A stretch of 64,000 nucleotides of DNA. Origin: Oceanispirochaeta crateris. Its GTDB lineage: Bacteria > Spirochaetota > Spirochaetia > DSM-2461. Positions within the stretch are counted from its first letter, which is position 1; every line of letters starts with the position of its first letter. Positions 27,820 to 35,441 of the stretch are shown one piece after another. Below the pieces are notes generated by a model. It searched no databases and had not been told where the DNA came from. It was given only the letters and a program-made list of their open reading frames with translations. Location of the stretch: positions 744,001-808,000 of the forward strand of contig NZ_CP036150.1 in assembly GCF_008329965.1 (NCBI RefSeq). Reading direction: 5' to 3'. Both the position numbers and the translations under genes were made by a program.

Positions 27820-28167
27820 ATGAATTATGAACAACAAAAAAATCTGGCAGCCTCAAGAGCAAGGGTCATTAAGGCTCTTGCCCATCCAACCCGGATATTC
27901 ATGGTGGAGCTCCTGACAAAAGAGAATCTTTCTGTGGGAGATCTGACTCAGGCTGTAGGAGCCGATGTGTCAACAGTCTCCAAGCACCTGTCACTCTTGA
28001 AGCAGGCGGGTATTCTGATTGATAATAAAGAAGGGAATCGGGTTCTTTACTCCTTGTTCTGCCCCTGCATCATGGAATTTATACACTGTATCGACGATGT
28101 TATATATCAGGATGCAGAAAAAGGCCTGTCTTGTGTGCTTCCGGGAAAAAACAATTCAAAAAGATAA
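27820..28167 (+). CDS. arsR: ArsR/SmtB family regulator with C-terminal cysteine site
   Basis: 115 residues. The winged-helix core includes RVIKALAHPTRIFMVELL and the recognition helix VSTVSKHLSLLKQAG. The usual CxC of E. coli-type ArsR in the third helix is absent (SVGDL at that place). Instead cysteines sit at 81, 83 and 90 (FCPC...HC), plus Cys105, so arsenite or another soft metalloid may be sensed by a C-terminal trio. It is divergent from acr3 and converges on the second ArsR gene with a single base between the stops. Confidence 0.88.
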   Translation: MNYEQQKNLAASRARVIKALAHPTRIFMVELLTKENLSVGDLTQAVGADVSTVSKHLSLLKQAGILIDNKEGNRVLYSLFCPCIMEFIHCIDDVIYQDAEKGLSCVLPGKNNSKR

Positions 28168-28168
28168 A

Positions 28169-28486
28169 TTACAATCCCAGCTGTTTTTTTCTATTGTTTA
28201 AAACAGTTCCTTCTGCACAGGAGGCCAGTTCCAGAACACAGGGAGCTGTTAGAGTGTACTCTACTTGAGTCCCTGTTTTTATATCATCCACTAAACCGGC
28301 ATCTTTGAGTTGAGAAAGATGTTTGGATGCAGCAGATTTCTGAATTCCTGCTTCGGCAGCCAATTCACAGACACACCATGATCTTTCTTTTAATTTTTCC
28401 AGAAAGAAAATCCGCATAGGATGTGCCAAAGCCTTGAACATGTGTGCCCGTCTGTTAATCCGTATCTTATCCTCTTCATTTAACAT
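28169..28486 (-). CDS. Second ArsR/SmtB family regulator with CxC site
   Basis: 105 residues. RAHMFKALAHPMRIFFLEKL is followed by SWCVCELA (Cys38, Cys40), the classical CVC arsenite site beside the DNA-binding helix, and by KSAASKHLSQLKDAG. Cys83 and Cys90 in the C-terminal helix align with the sites of the first ArsR. It diverges from the thioredoxin-permease operon at 28588 with about 100 bases between, and probably controls that operon and itself. Inverted repeats in that gap are candidate operators. Confidence 0.88.
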   Translation of the reverse strand: MLNEEDKIRINRRAHMFKALAHPMRIFFLEKLKERSWCVCELAAEAGIQKSAASKHLSQLKDAGLVDDIKTGTQVEYTLTAPCVLELASCAEGTVLNNRKKQLGL

Positions 28487-28495
28487 ACATATAAT

Positions 28496-28568
28496 GTTTC
28501 AAAAAATGGAAACTTTGTCAAGAAAGACTTGACTCTTTTGTTTCATAGTTTCAAAATACAGAAACAAA
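28496..28568. promoter_or_regulatory. Divergent promoter region with two inverted repeats, candidate ArsR operators
   Basis: Two inverted repeats share the same half-site. GTTTC-N8-GAAAC is at 28496-28513, and TTTGTTTC at 28537-28544 pairs with GAAACAAA at 28561-28568. A plus-strand -35 TTGACT (28529-28534) with a weak -10 (CAAAAT, 28552-28557) lies inside the second repeat, so repressor binding would block the thioredoxin-permease operon. The half-site differs from ATTTGG at acr3, suggesting separate regulons. Confidence 0.4.
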
Positions 28569-28587
28569 GAATATATAGGAGTTTACC

Positions 28588-28827
28588 ATGATAGTACAGA
28601 TTTTAGGTTCCGGATGTCCAAAATGCAAATTGCTCGAAGCTAAAGCCAGAGAGGCCATTGCCACTATGGGGATAGATGCTGAGGTTGTTAAAATATCCGA
28701 AATGGAAGAAATCATGAATATGGGTGTGATGATGACCCCCGCTTTGGCCATTGATGGTGATGTTAAATCAACTGGCAAAGTCCTGTCTGCTGAGCAGATC
28801 ATTGAGAAAATCAAGGAGTCTGTATAA
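28588..28827 (+). CDS. Small thioredoxin-like redox protein
   Basis: 79 residues with AGGAG well placed before the ATG. It has a minimal thioredoxin/glutaredoxin fold with the active-site motif GSGCPKC (Cys10, Cys13) at the end of the first strand and the cis-Pro region MMTPALAIDG near 50. It has no signal peptide, so it is cytosolic. Proteins of this kind are common next to DUF318 permeases and ArsR genes in anaerobes. It probably carries electrons or the bound metalloid to the permease; this is inferred from position. The stop codon shares a base with the next small gene (TAATG). Confidence 0.88.
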   Translation: MIVQILGSGCPKCKLLEAKAREAIATMGIDAEVVKISEMEEIMNMGVMMTPALAIDGDVKSTGKVLSAEQIIEKIKESV

Positions 28828-28967
28828 TGGCCTGCTACTGTGGTTGTGATAAAAAGGTCAAGCTCCTTTATTCATGCCACGGTTCAAGCAATACAGAAGT
28901 ATCACAACATAGAGTTGACCGGGTCGCCTGGGAGATTCTGGATAAAGACGAGGTTTATAATGGCTAA
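28827..28967 (+). CDS. 46-residue Cys-rich peptide resembling the start of a DGC-type zinc-binding protein
   Basis: The frame begins at ATG 28827, sharing a base with the thioredoxin stop, and ends at TAA 28965-28967, overlapping the permease start by 8 bases. It has cysteines at 3, 5, 7 and 17 (MACYCGCDKK and LLYSCHGSSNTE). CGC followed by L-Y-S-C-H-G-S is the beginning of the putative zinc-binding DGC family as I recall it (CGC...CSG), but the usual length is over 100 residues. No frame downstream continues the domain, because the permease gene takes over. It is either a shortened but functional metal-binding peptide or a decayed remnant; the tight coupling to both neighbours favours translation. 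Confidence 0.5.
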   Translation: MACYCGCDKKVKLLYSCHGSSNTEVSQHRVDRVAWEILDKDEVYNG

Positions 28968-30147
28968 AAAAGAGATGTCTCCAAACAAGGCGCTGGGAAT
29001 AACAGCCTTGATTTTTCTGGGAGCTTATTTTATTCCCTTTGCTTCTCCTGAGATTGCCAGGGCCATACAGGAAGCATTTCTAATGCTCTCAGATTATGCC
29101 AGGCAGCATGTACTACTCTGCCTTGTTCCAGCTATGTTTATAGCCGGTGCTATCACTATCTTTCTGAATCAGCAGGCCGTCATCAGGTATCTTGGCCCCA
29201 AAGCTCCCAAGCTTGTTTCCTATGGTGTTGCTTCTGTTTCAGGTGCCATACTGGCCGTCTGCTCCTGCACAGTCCTGCCTCTGTTTAAAGGAATTTATAA
29301 AAAAGGTGCCGGACTGGGGCCGGCAGTTAGTTTTTTGTATTCAGGACCGGCTATTAATATTCTGGCTATTGTTCTTTCCTATAAAATATTTGGATGGAAG
29401 CTGGGCCTTGCCCGTATGATCGGAGCCATATTATTTGCCATCGTCATAGGTCTTTTTATGCACCTGATTTTCAAAAAAGAAGATGAAGAGCGCTTATCCG
29501 ATGAAAGAATGTTCAAATATCAGGAGTCGGGAGATGAAAAATCTTTGGGAAAGATGGCTCTGTATATGTTTTCAATGATAGGAATCCTGGTTTTCATCAA
29601 CTGGGCAAACTCTGACGGAGGAAGCCCTGTATGGGATGCTATCTATCGGAGTAAGTACTGGATTACCGGATTCTTTGCTATTTTACTTCTTTTTTCACTG
29701 CTTAAATGGTTTTCTAAAGATGAAATGAAAATGTGGGTCACTGAGACAAGGGACTTCTCCCTGCAGATTTTCCCCTATCTGTTTTTTGGAGTTCTCATTG
29801 CAGGATTTCTGTTAGGAAGACCGGGACATGACGCCCTTATTCCTACAAAATGGGTTGCTTCTCTGGTGGGCGGGAACTCTATTATATCGAATTTCATTGC
29901 AGCAATTTCCGGGGCATTCATGTATTTTGCCACACTTACGGAAGTTCCCATACTTCAGGGGCTCATCGGAGCCGGAATGGGGCAGGGGCCGGCTCTGGCT
30001 CTCCTTCTGGCCGGACCTTCTTTATCATTACCCTCCATGCTCGTTATTGGAAGTGAACTGGGTCTTAAAAAGACCGCCGTCTACGTCACCCTTGTGGTTA
30101 TTCTATCCACTGTTGCTGGCTTGCTCTTCGGTGGTATCATAGGATGA
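28960..30147 (+). CDS. DUF318/ArsP-type permease
   Basis: 395 residues from ATG 28960, with GAGG eight bases upstream; an in-frame codon at 28840 would read through the small Cys peptide in another frame. There are about 8-10 membrane helices. The family motif VCSCTVLPLFKGIYKKGAGL holds Cys101 and Cys103 in the membrane, and SGPAINILAIVLSYKIFG follows. The second half repeats the pattern with TEVPILQGLIGAGMGQGPAL. Related ArsP proteins export trivalent organoarsenicals; others have unknown substrates. It lies in the ArsR-linked redox operon and overlaps the lipoprotein gene by 4 bases. Confidence 0.85.
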   Translation: MAKKEMSPNKALGITALIFLGAYFIPFASPEIARAIQEAFLMLSDYARQHVLLCLVPAMFIAGAITIFLNQQAVIRYLGPKAPKLVSYGVASVSGAILAVCSCTVLPLFKGIYKKGAGLGPAVSFLYSGPAINILAIVLSYKIFGWKLGLARMIGAILFAIVIGLFMHLIFKKEDEERLSDERMFKYQESGDEKSLGKMALYMFSMIGILVFINWANSDGGSPVWDAIYRSKYWITGFFAILLLFSLLKWFSKDEMKMWVTETRDFSLQIFPYLFFGVLIAGFLLGRPGHDALIPTKWVASLVGGNSIISNFIAAISGAFMYFATLTEVPILQGLIGAGMGQGPALALLLAGPSLSLPSMLVIGSELGLKKTAVYVTLVVILSTVAGLLFGGIIG

Positions 30148-30539
30148 AAAGACTGATTTTCCTTCCTTTTATCCTTTTGATGATTCTTGTGTCATGCACA
30201 GAGAAGAGCTCTTCTGAATCTTCTACAACGCTTAAGCCATCAAGTGAGAGTGAAAAGGTTACTTTTATTGAACTGGGCTCTGTTAACTGCATTCCCTGTC
30301 AGGCTATGGTTCCAATAATGGAGCAAATGGAAGAAGAGCTTGGGAATCAGGTGGAGGTCCTTTTTTATGATGTTTGGACAGAGGAAGGAAAACCGTATGC
30401 CCAGCAGTATGGTATAAGAGTGATTCCAACTCAAATTTTCCTTGATAAAAGTGGTAATGAATATTTCAGGCATGAGGGGTTCTTTGCCATTGAAGAAGTT
30501 TATCCTGTTCTTGAAAAGGGCGGTGTGACTCTGCCATGA
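30144..30539 (+). CDS. Thioredoxin-fold lipoprotein
   Basis: 131 residues. A lipoprotein signal peptide ends at LVSC (Cys18), followed by a Ser/Thr/Glu linker and a thioredoxin domain with active-site motif NCIPCQAM and the cis-Pro segment RVIPTQIFLD. It is therefore a membrane-anchored disulfide protein facing the periplasm. The next gene encodes a CcdA-like electron carrier, the natural source of its electrons. It overlaps both neighbours by 4 bases (ATGA). Its target may be the permease, its metalloid cargo or an exported protein. Confidence 0.88.
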   Translation: MKRLIFLPFILLMILVSCTEKSSSESSTTLKPSSESEKVTFIELGSVNCIPCQAMVPIMEQMEEELGNQVEVLFYDVWTEEGKPYAQQYGIRVIPTQIFLDKSGNEYFRHEGFFAIEEVYPVLEKGGVTLP

Positions 30540-31240
30540 ATGAAATTGTTCAGTATCTAAATCAGAGTTTTTATACATTTTCAGTGGTTTCGATAGGGGC
30601 TAGTCTGGTTTGGGGTATTCTGAGTGTGTTTCTCAGCCCCTGCCATGTGGCTTCAATCCCGCTGGTTATCGGTTATATAAATAACAGTAAGAAACCGGAC
30701 CTCAAAGGGGCATTCAAACTCTCCTTATTATTTGGTTTAGGAATTTTGCTGATGATACTTCTTATGGGTATTATTACTGGTTTTCTAGGAAGAATCCTGG
30801 GAGATGTAGGGACTCCTCTCATGGTCCTTGTGTATATATTTCTGACTCTCTGTGGAATTTGGCTTTTAGACCTTCCTTTTGGGAGATCTCTGAATCTACC
30901 ATTTCTTCAGAAAGGCCTGAAGGCCGAAGGGATGGGAGCTTTTTCTCTGGGCTTTTTATATGGACTCGTATTAGGGCCGTGTAGTTTTGCATTTTTAGCT
31001 CCTATGATCGGGTTTGTCTTTTCTCAATCCATGAGTCAACTCTGGTTTGGAATTGCCCTATTCTTTTTTTATGGCATTGGCCATACCCTGGCCATTGTCG
31101 TCGCAGGAACTTTTGGAAATAAAATTGTCAACAGACTTGAATCGGGAAATTTTAGAAATGCATCTTTGTGGATTAAACGAATATGCGGGATTTTTATTAT
31201 CGTATATTCTATATTTAAGATCATTGAGTTAAATATTTAA
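30536..31240 (+). CDS. CcdA/DsbD-like transmembrane electron carrier
   Basis: 234 residues with six membrane helices. The two conserved membrane cysteines are present: Cys36 in VFLSPCHVASIP and Cys149 in LVLGPCSFAFL. The prolines beside them are partly replaced (SPCH rather than SPCV-LP), as in the short CcdA homologues found in redox and arsenic clusters. It moves electrons from cytosolic thioredoxin to the outside thioredoxin, here the lipoprotein encoded just upstream. It overlaps that gene by 4 bases. No cytochrome c maturation genes are nearby, so it is not obviously a haem-pathway protein. Confidence 0.87.
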   Translation: MNEIVQYLNQSFYTFSVVSIGASLVWGILSVFLSPCHVASIPLVIGYINNSKKPDLKGAFKLSLLFGLGILLMILLMGIITGFLGRILGDVGTPLMVLVYIFLTLCGIWLLDLPFGRSLNLPFLQKGLKAEGMGAFSLGFLYGLVLGPCSFAFLAPMIGFVFSQSMSQLWFGIALFFFYGIGHTLAIVVAGTFGNKIVNRLESGNFRNASLWIKRICGIFIIVYSIFKIIELNI

Positions 31241-31249
31241 AAGGAAATT

Positions 31250-32425
31250 ATGAAAGATAAAAGAAATAAAATGCTTCTAACCTTGGGGATGTTGGCATTT
31301 CTGACAAATGGGGATAACTACGCGGCAGCTCCTCTGTTATTGAGGATTTCACAGGATTTAGGGCTTGAATTACAACAGGCAGCCTTGTCTGTGACGGCGT
31401 ATATGCTTTCATTTGGTTTATTCACACTATTTTTTGGACCTTTATCTGATAGATTTGGGAAAGTTAAAATCATACGTATCGCGGCTCTGGGGACGGCCCT
31501 TTTCAGTATTTTCGGAGGTTTTGCTTATAATCTGCCTACTTTGATTGTATTCCGAGCCTTTAATGGTGCATTCGGTGCCGGCATATTTCCAGTAACCCTG
31601 GCCTTGGTGGGCCAATCCTATGGAGATGAGGAGCGCCAGGGAGCCATTGGTAAGGTCATGGGACTCATGTTTCTAGGGGGAGCCACGGCAACGGCCCTGG
31701 GTGGAATTATCTCCTTTTTTGGTTCCTGGAGAATGGTCTATATCATCTATGGCATCGGAGAGCTGATTATTGCGGCTGTCATCTTTAAAACCCTGGAAGT
31801 TGACGAAAAAGTTGTGAATAAACTGAGTTTCCTGAAAGCTTATAAGGCCCCATTATCAAATTACCGCTTTATGAGAATTGTCATTGTTATGTTTTTTGTA
31901 GGTTTTACTGTATTTGGCAGTTTTACCTATTCGGGAAAACTCCTCCAAAATCTCACAGGATTTACGGTTCTTCAAGTGGGCATGATCCTTTCGTTCTTTG
32001 GATTGGGCACCGTTTTGGGAGGCCGTATTGCGCCAAAAGCCAAGAGTCTTCTTAAACACGGTTTTCTTGTGACCGCGGGGATTCTTGGATTTTCGGCTCT
32101 CCATATTCTATCTGCCATGAGCAATGTATACCTTCTTTGTATCGCCCTTTTCGGTTTTGGAATGGCCTTTATTTTCCTCCAGTCTACTCTAATCTCTACC
32201 GCTCAGGCAAAATTGCCTAAAATGCGAGGTACGGCCATGTCCCTGGCATCATTCAACATGTTTGTTGGAGGTGCTATTGGTACGGCCGTAAATGGAAAGA
32301 TTCTGGCAGTCAGCGGAATCAATTCTATTTTCTTTTATGCATCTTTTATCATTCTTGTCGTTGGTCTTGTTGCAGCTGTGTTTATTGCCCGTTTTGAGAT
32401 GAGGAAAAAATTGGCAAGATCCTAG
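31250..32425 (+). CDS. MFS transporter at end of the redox/permease operon
   Basis: 391 residues with about 12 helices, starting nine bases after the CcdA-like gene. MFS motif A is clear (GPLSDRFGKVKIIRIAALG), and the fourth helix region FRAFNGAFGAGIFPVTLA matches DHA1-type drug exporters. Its position in an ArsR-linked operon raises the possibility of metalloid or organoarsenical export, but the sequence alone does not show this, and it could be an unrelated gene carried on the transcript. About 120 bases without a clear gene follow. Confidence 0.85.
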   Translation: MKDKRNKMLLTLGMLAFLTNGDNYAAAPLLLRISQDLGLELQQAALSVTAYMLSFGLFTLFFGPLSDRFGKVKIIRIAALGTALFSIFGGFAYNLPTLIVFRAFNGAFGAGIFPVTLALVGQSYGDEERQGAIGKVMGLMFLGGATATALGGIISFFGSWRMVYIIYGIGELIIAAVIFKTLEVDEKVVNKLSFLKAYKAPLSNYRFMRIVIVMFFVGFTVFGSFTYSGKLLQNLTGFTVLQVGMILSFFGLGTVLGGRIAPKAKSLLKHGFLVTAGILGFSALHILSAMSNVYLLCIALFGFGMAFIFLQSTLISTAQAKLPKMRGTAMSLASFNMFVGGAIGTAVNGKILAVSGINSIFFYASFIILVVGLVAAVFIARFEMRKKLARS

Positions 32426-32546
32426 TCTTTTCGAGGGCTTGGTCAGTCCTAAAGGCTGGTTGAGCTCATGATTCAATGTTAAAACCAAAGTAGAACTGAC
32501 TTTTCCTTTTTAGTGAGCTATACTAATAAGTAGAGGTAAGTACTGG

Positions 32547-34832
32547 TTGAATAATATTATGCAGGGATCGTCTCTTTTCACATTTATTACACCTCTGGCT
32601 TATTGGGCATTGGTGTTTGCCTGGCTGTATATATTTACTTTTTATCTGAGAAGGGTCAGGAAAAAAGCCCATCATTTTGACCGATTACTGCGAACCCTAT
32701 TTATCATACTTAGCATAGATGCCTTCCGAACTTTATTTGAAAGCATATATTTTGGTATACGCTCAACTTCCGAATTAGGTTTGATCGACAGTAAATTTTA
32801 TAATTTTTTAATACGCCCTGAAATTGTTTTTATTCCCAAGAGTATCAATCTCGTCGCCGCCATCACTGTTATCGTCATTTTGATACGGAAATGGATTCCC
32901 CAGGAAAGTAGAAGACTAAACCGCATCATAAATAAGATGAGTAACAGCGAATTGATCATTGATCAGATTCCAATTTCCATCGTAATTACAGATCTTGATG
33001 GCAATATTGAGTTTGCTAATGATAAATTTGTTACTCTCACAGGGTATACACTGGATGAAGTCATGGGTGAGAATCCCCGTATTCTCAAGGGTTCAGAAGC
33101 AACCATCACTGATTATGAAGAGCTATGGACAACCGTTGTAAATGGTGATAAATGGACTGGTGTCTTTTATAATAAAAAGAAGAATGGTGAATACTATTGG
33201 GAAGACGCCATTATTACACCCCTGTCTGATGAAGACGGTAATATTGTTAATTATCTTGCAATAAAAGAAGATATTACAGAAAAGGTTCTACAGGATAATG
33301 AGATAGAAATGCTTCTTTCTGCCATAGAGCAATCCAGTGATTCAGTAGAAATCCTGGACATAGAGGGTAATCTTCAGTATGTCAATAATACCTTTACCAA
33401 GAGAACCGGGTACACAAAAGAAGAAGTCATTGGCAAAAACCCATTGGATCTTTTCTCAAGTGATAAAACTGATAATAGAGCCGTATATGATGAGTTGTGG
33501 GATACCCTTCATTCCGGGAATGCCTGGATTGGCAGGTTCACAAACAAAAACAAAGATGGCAGTTTTATTGTGGAAGAAGTCAGCGTCTCTCCCGTGTTGG
33601 ATCAGTTTGGAAAAGTAAGGAGTTATTCTTCAGTTAAGAGGAATATAACTAAACAAATTCAATTAGAAGAGGAGCATCGTCAGATCAAAGATCAGCTTTA
33701 TCATTCTCAAAAACTGGAAGCTGTCGGACAGCTTGCTGGAGGTGTTGCCCATGACTTTAACAACATCCTTAACGGAGTTATTTCGGCGGTGACCCTTCTT
33801 GAGAATAAAGAAACTGACCTAGATGCCCAAAGTCAGAGTTATTTAAATATGATCATGACTTCCACAAAGAGAGCTTCTGTTTTGGCATCCAATTTATTGA
33901 CTGTGAGCAGAAGGGGCAGGTCTGAATGTGTCTACTTTCATATCAAGGATATCCTTCTTGAAACAACCAGTATTCTCGAAATATCCGTCAATAATAAGAT
34001 TAGAATTACGACACGGTTTAATGCTCATAACGACATGGTCCATGCCGATCAATCGGGATTTCAAAACGTCCTGCTCAACCTGGGACTCAATGCCAGCCAT
34101 GCCATAAATTCTCAGTATGGAACTATCGATTTTATTGTAAGCAATATTTTCCTTGATGAGGTTTACTGCAGTACCAGTTCTTTTGTAATCGAACCAGGGG
34201 AGTATTGTAAGATCATTGTCAAAGATTCGGGCACTGGCATTGATGATGATATCCTTCCTAATATTTTTGATGCTTTTTTCACAACAAAGATTGATGGTAA
34301 GGGAACTGGATTAGGGCTTTCATCTACCATGCGGTATATCCAAGATCATGGTGGTGAAATAACTGTGACAAGCCGAATTGGCCATGGTACTGAGTTTTGT
34401 ATTTTACTACCCTGTAGCGACGATACAAAGGATCTAGAAACTAAGGCTGATCGTTCTGTTCCCTCTGGTTCTGAAACCATCCTTCTGGTGGATGATGAAG
34501 ATTTTAACAGGGACTTAGGAAGGGATATTCTGGAATCTATCGGTTACCAGGTCATAGTTGCGGCAGATGGGATGGAAGCTGTTCAAATATTCTCTGAAAA
34601 TCAGGATCGAATTGATCTGGTAGTGCTGGATATGGTCATGCCGGGAATGGATGGCAGTGCTGCCTTTATGAAAATAAAAGAAATTGATTCAGAAGCTAAG
34701 ATAATCATTACATCCGGATATTTAGAAGCTGAAAAGATTGAAAATTTGAGAGCTCATGGTTTGGAATTCATGATTTCTAAGCCCTATGAGATTGCCGAAT
34801 TCAGCCAATTAATCCGAAATATATTGAAGTAG
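32547..34832 (+). CDS. Hybrid sensor histidine kinase with two PAS domains and receiver
   Basis: 761 residues from TTG 32547 (AGAGG ten bases upstream); ATG 32559 is an alternative. Three hydrophobic helices fill about 10-115. PAS domain 1 is at about 140-250 (IVITDLDGNIEFANDKF...GENPRILKG) and PAS domain 2 at about 262-372. HisKA follows with LAGGVAHDFNNILNGV, then HATPase (DSGTGID, GKGTGLGLSS), and a receiver domain at about 645-761 with VLDMVMPGMDG as phospho-acceptor. This class of HDFNN kinase is common where no partner regulator lies nearby. The signal may be redox or ligand sensed by PAS; none can be read. Confidence 0.9.
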   Translation: MNNIMQGSSLFTFITPLAYWALVFAWLYIFTFYLRRVRKKAHHFDRLLRTLFIILSIDAFRTLFESIYFGIRSTSELGLIDSKFYNFLIRPEIVFIPKSINLVAAITVIVILIRKWIPQESRRLNRIINKMSNSELIIDQIPISIVITDLDGNIEFANDKFVTLTGYTLDEVMGENPRILKGSEATITDYEELWTTVVNGDKWTGVFYNKKKNGEYYWEDAIITPLSDEDGNIVNYLAIKEDITEKVLQDNEIEMLLSAIEQSSDSVEILDIEGNLQYVNNTFTKRTGYTKEEVIGKNPLDLFSSDKTDNRAVYDELWDTLHSGNAWIGRFTNKNKDGSFIVEEVSVSPVLDQFGKVRSYSSVKRNITKQIQLEEEHRQIKDQLYHSQKLEAVGQLAGGVAHDFNNILNGVISAVTLLENKETDLDAQSQSYLNMIMTSTKRASVLASNLLTVSRRGRSECVYFHIKDILLETTSILEISVNNKIRITTRFNAHNDMVHADQSGFQNVLLNLGLNASHAINSQYGTIDFIVSNIFLDEVYCSTSSFVIEPGEYCKIIVKDSGTGIDDDILPNIFDAFFTTKIDGKGTGLGLSSTMRYIQDHGGEITVTSRIGHGTEFCILLPCSDDTKDLETKADRSVPSGSETILLVDDEDFNRDLGRDILESIGYQVIVAADGMEAVQIFSENQDRIDLVVLDMVMPGMDGSAAFMKIKEIDSEAKIIITSGYLEAEKIENLRAHGLEFMISKPYEIAEFSQLIRNILK

Positions 34833-34840
34833 AGTAGGAC

Positions 34841-35299
34841 TTAAAGACTGGAGCTCTGTTTTTCAACGGCGGCCTTTATATCCGTCAAATCTTCTTTAAA
34901 GGCTTTTTTAGTTGCTCCTGCAAATAAGAAAAACATTATAGACAATAACTTTGCCCCAAGAGTGATAGATTCTGAGAAAAAGTTCATGCTTAGTTCTGTC
35001 ATACCATCCTTCTCATTGAGCACGAAATTGCTGATGTAGATGGCACCGTGGCTTTCGGCTCTGGTGGAATAAGATTCGTACTCTTTTACATCCGTTATCC
35101 ACATGGTTTCTACCGCTGATTTACCATATAAAATCCTCGTCTCTTTCCATTTTAGCCCCTTTAAGGAATTTTCTGTTTGGTCCAATATTTCAACTTTTTC
35201 AATGCCCCTGATAAAATTAGAAGAGTTCTTTATGTCAGAAATGACATTCCAAACATTTTCTTTTGTTCCATTTATAATTATTTTCTCTTGGATTTTCAT
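34841..35299 (-). CDS. SRPBCC (START-like) domain protein
   Basis: 152 residues. The opening EKIIINGTKENVWNVISDIK and the later alternation of strands with a long C-terminal helix (ATKKAFKEDLTDIKAAVE) are the layout of SRPBCC/polyketide cyclase-like ligand-binding proteins. The segment LLSIMFFLFAG before the last helix is unusually hydrophobic and could contact the membrane. It has no signal peptide, and its ligand is unknown. It converges on the hybrid kinase gene with eight bases between stops. Confidence 0.75.
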   Translation of the reverse strand: MKIQEKIIINGTKENVWNVISDIKNSSNFIRGIEKVEILDQTENSLKGLKWKETRILYGKSAVETMWITDVKEYESYSTRAESHGAIYISNFVLNEKDGMTELSMNFFSESITLGAKLLSIMFFLFAGATKKAFKEDLTDIKAAVEKQSSSL

Positions 35300-35441
35300 T
35301 TATTAGTCTCTCCTAATTCAAAGGATAGTATATTCTTATGGAAATTTCATGTTTAAAACCAAAATATGCAACCTCCGTATTAACAGATATCTCATCAAAG
35401 TATATTGGAATACTCGTGAATTATCGATTAAGTTTTGAATT

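Noticed and set aside
28840-28959. N-terminal extension of the permease to 28840
   Set aside because: The extension is charged and unlike the family, overlaps the better supported small Cys peptide in another frame, and ATG 28960 has its own GAGG site.
30536-31240. CcdA-like protein as part of cytochrome c maturation
   Set aside because: No haem lyase or Ccm/Ccs partner genes are nearby, while a thioredoxin lipoprotein and a permease are directly coupled to it.
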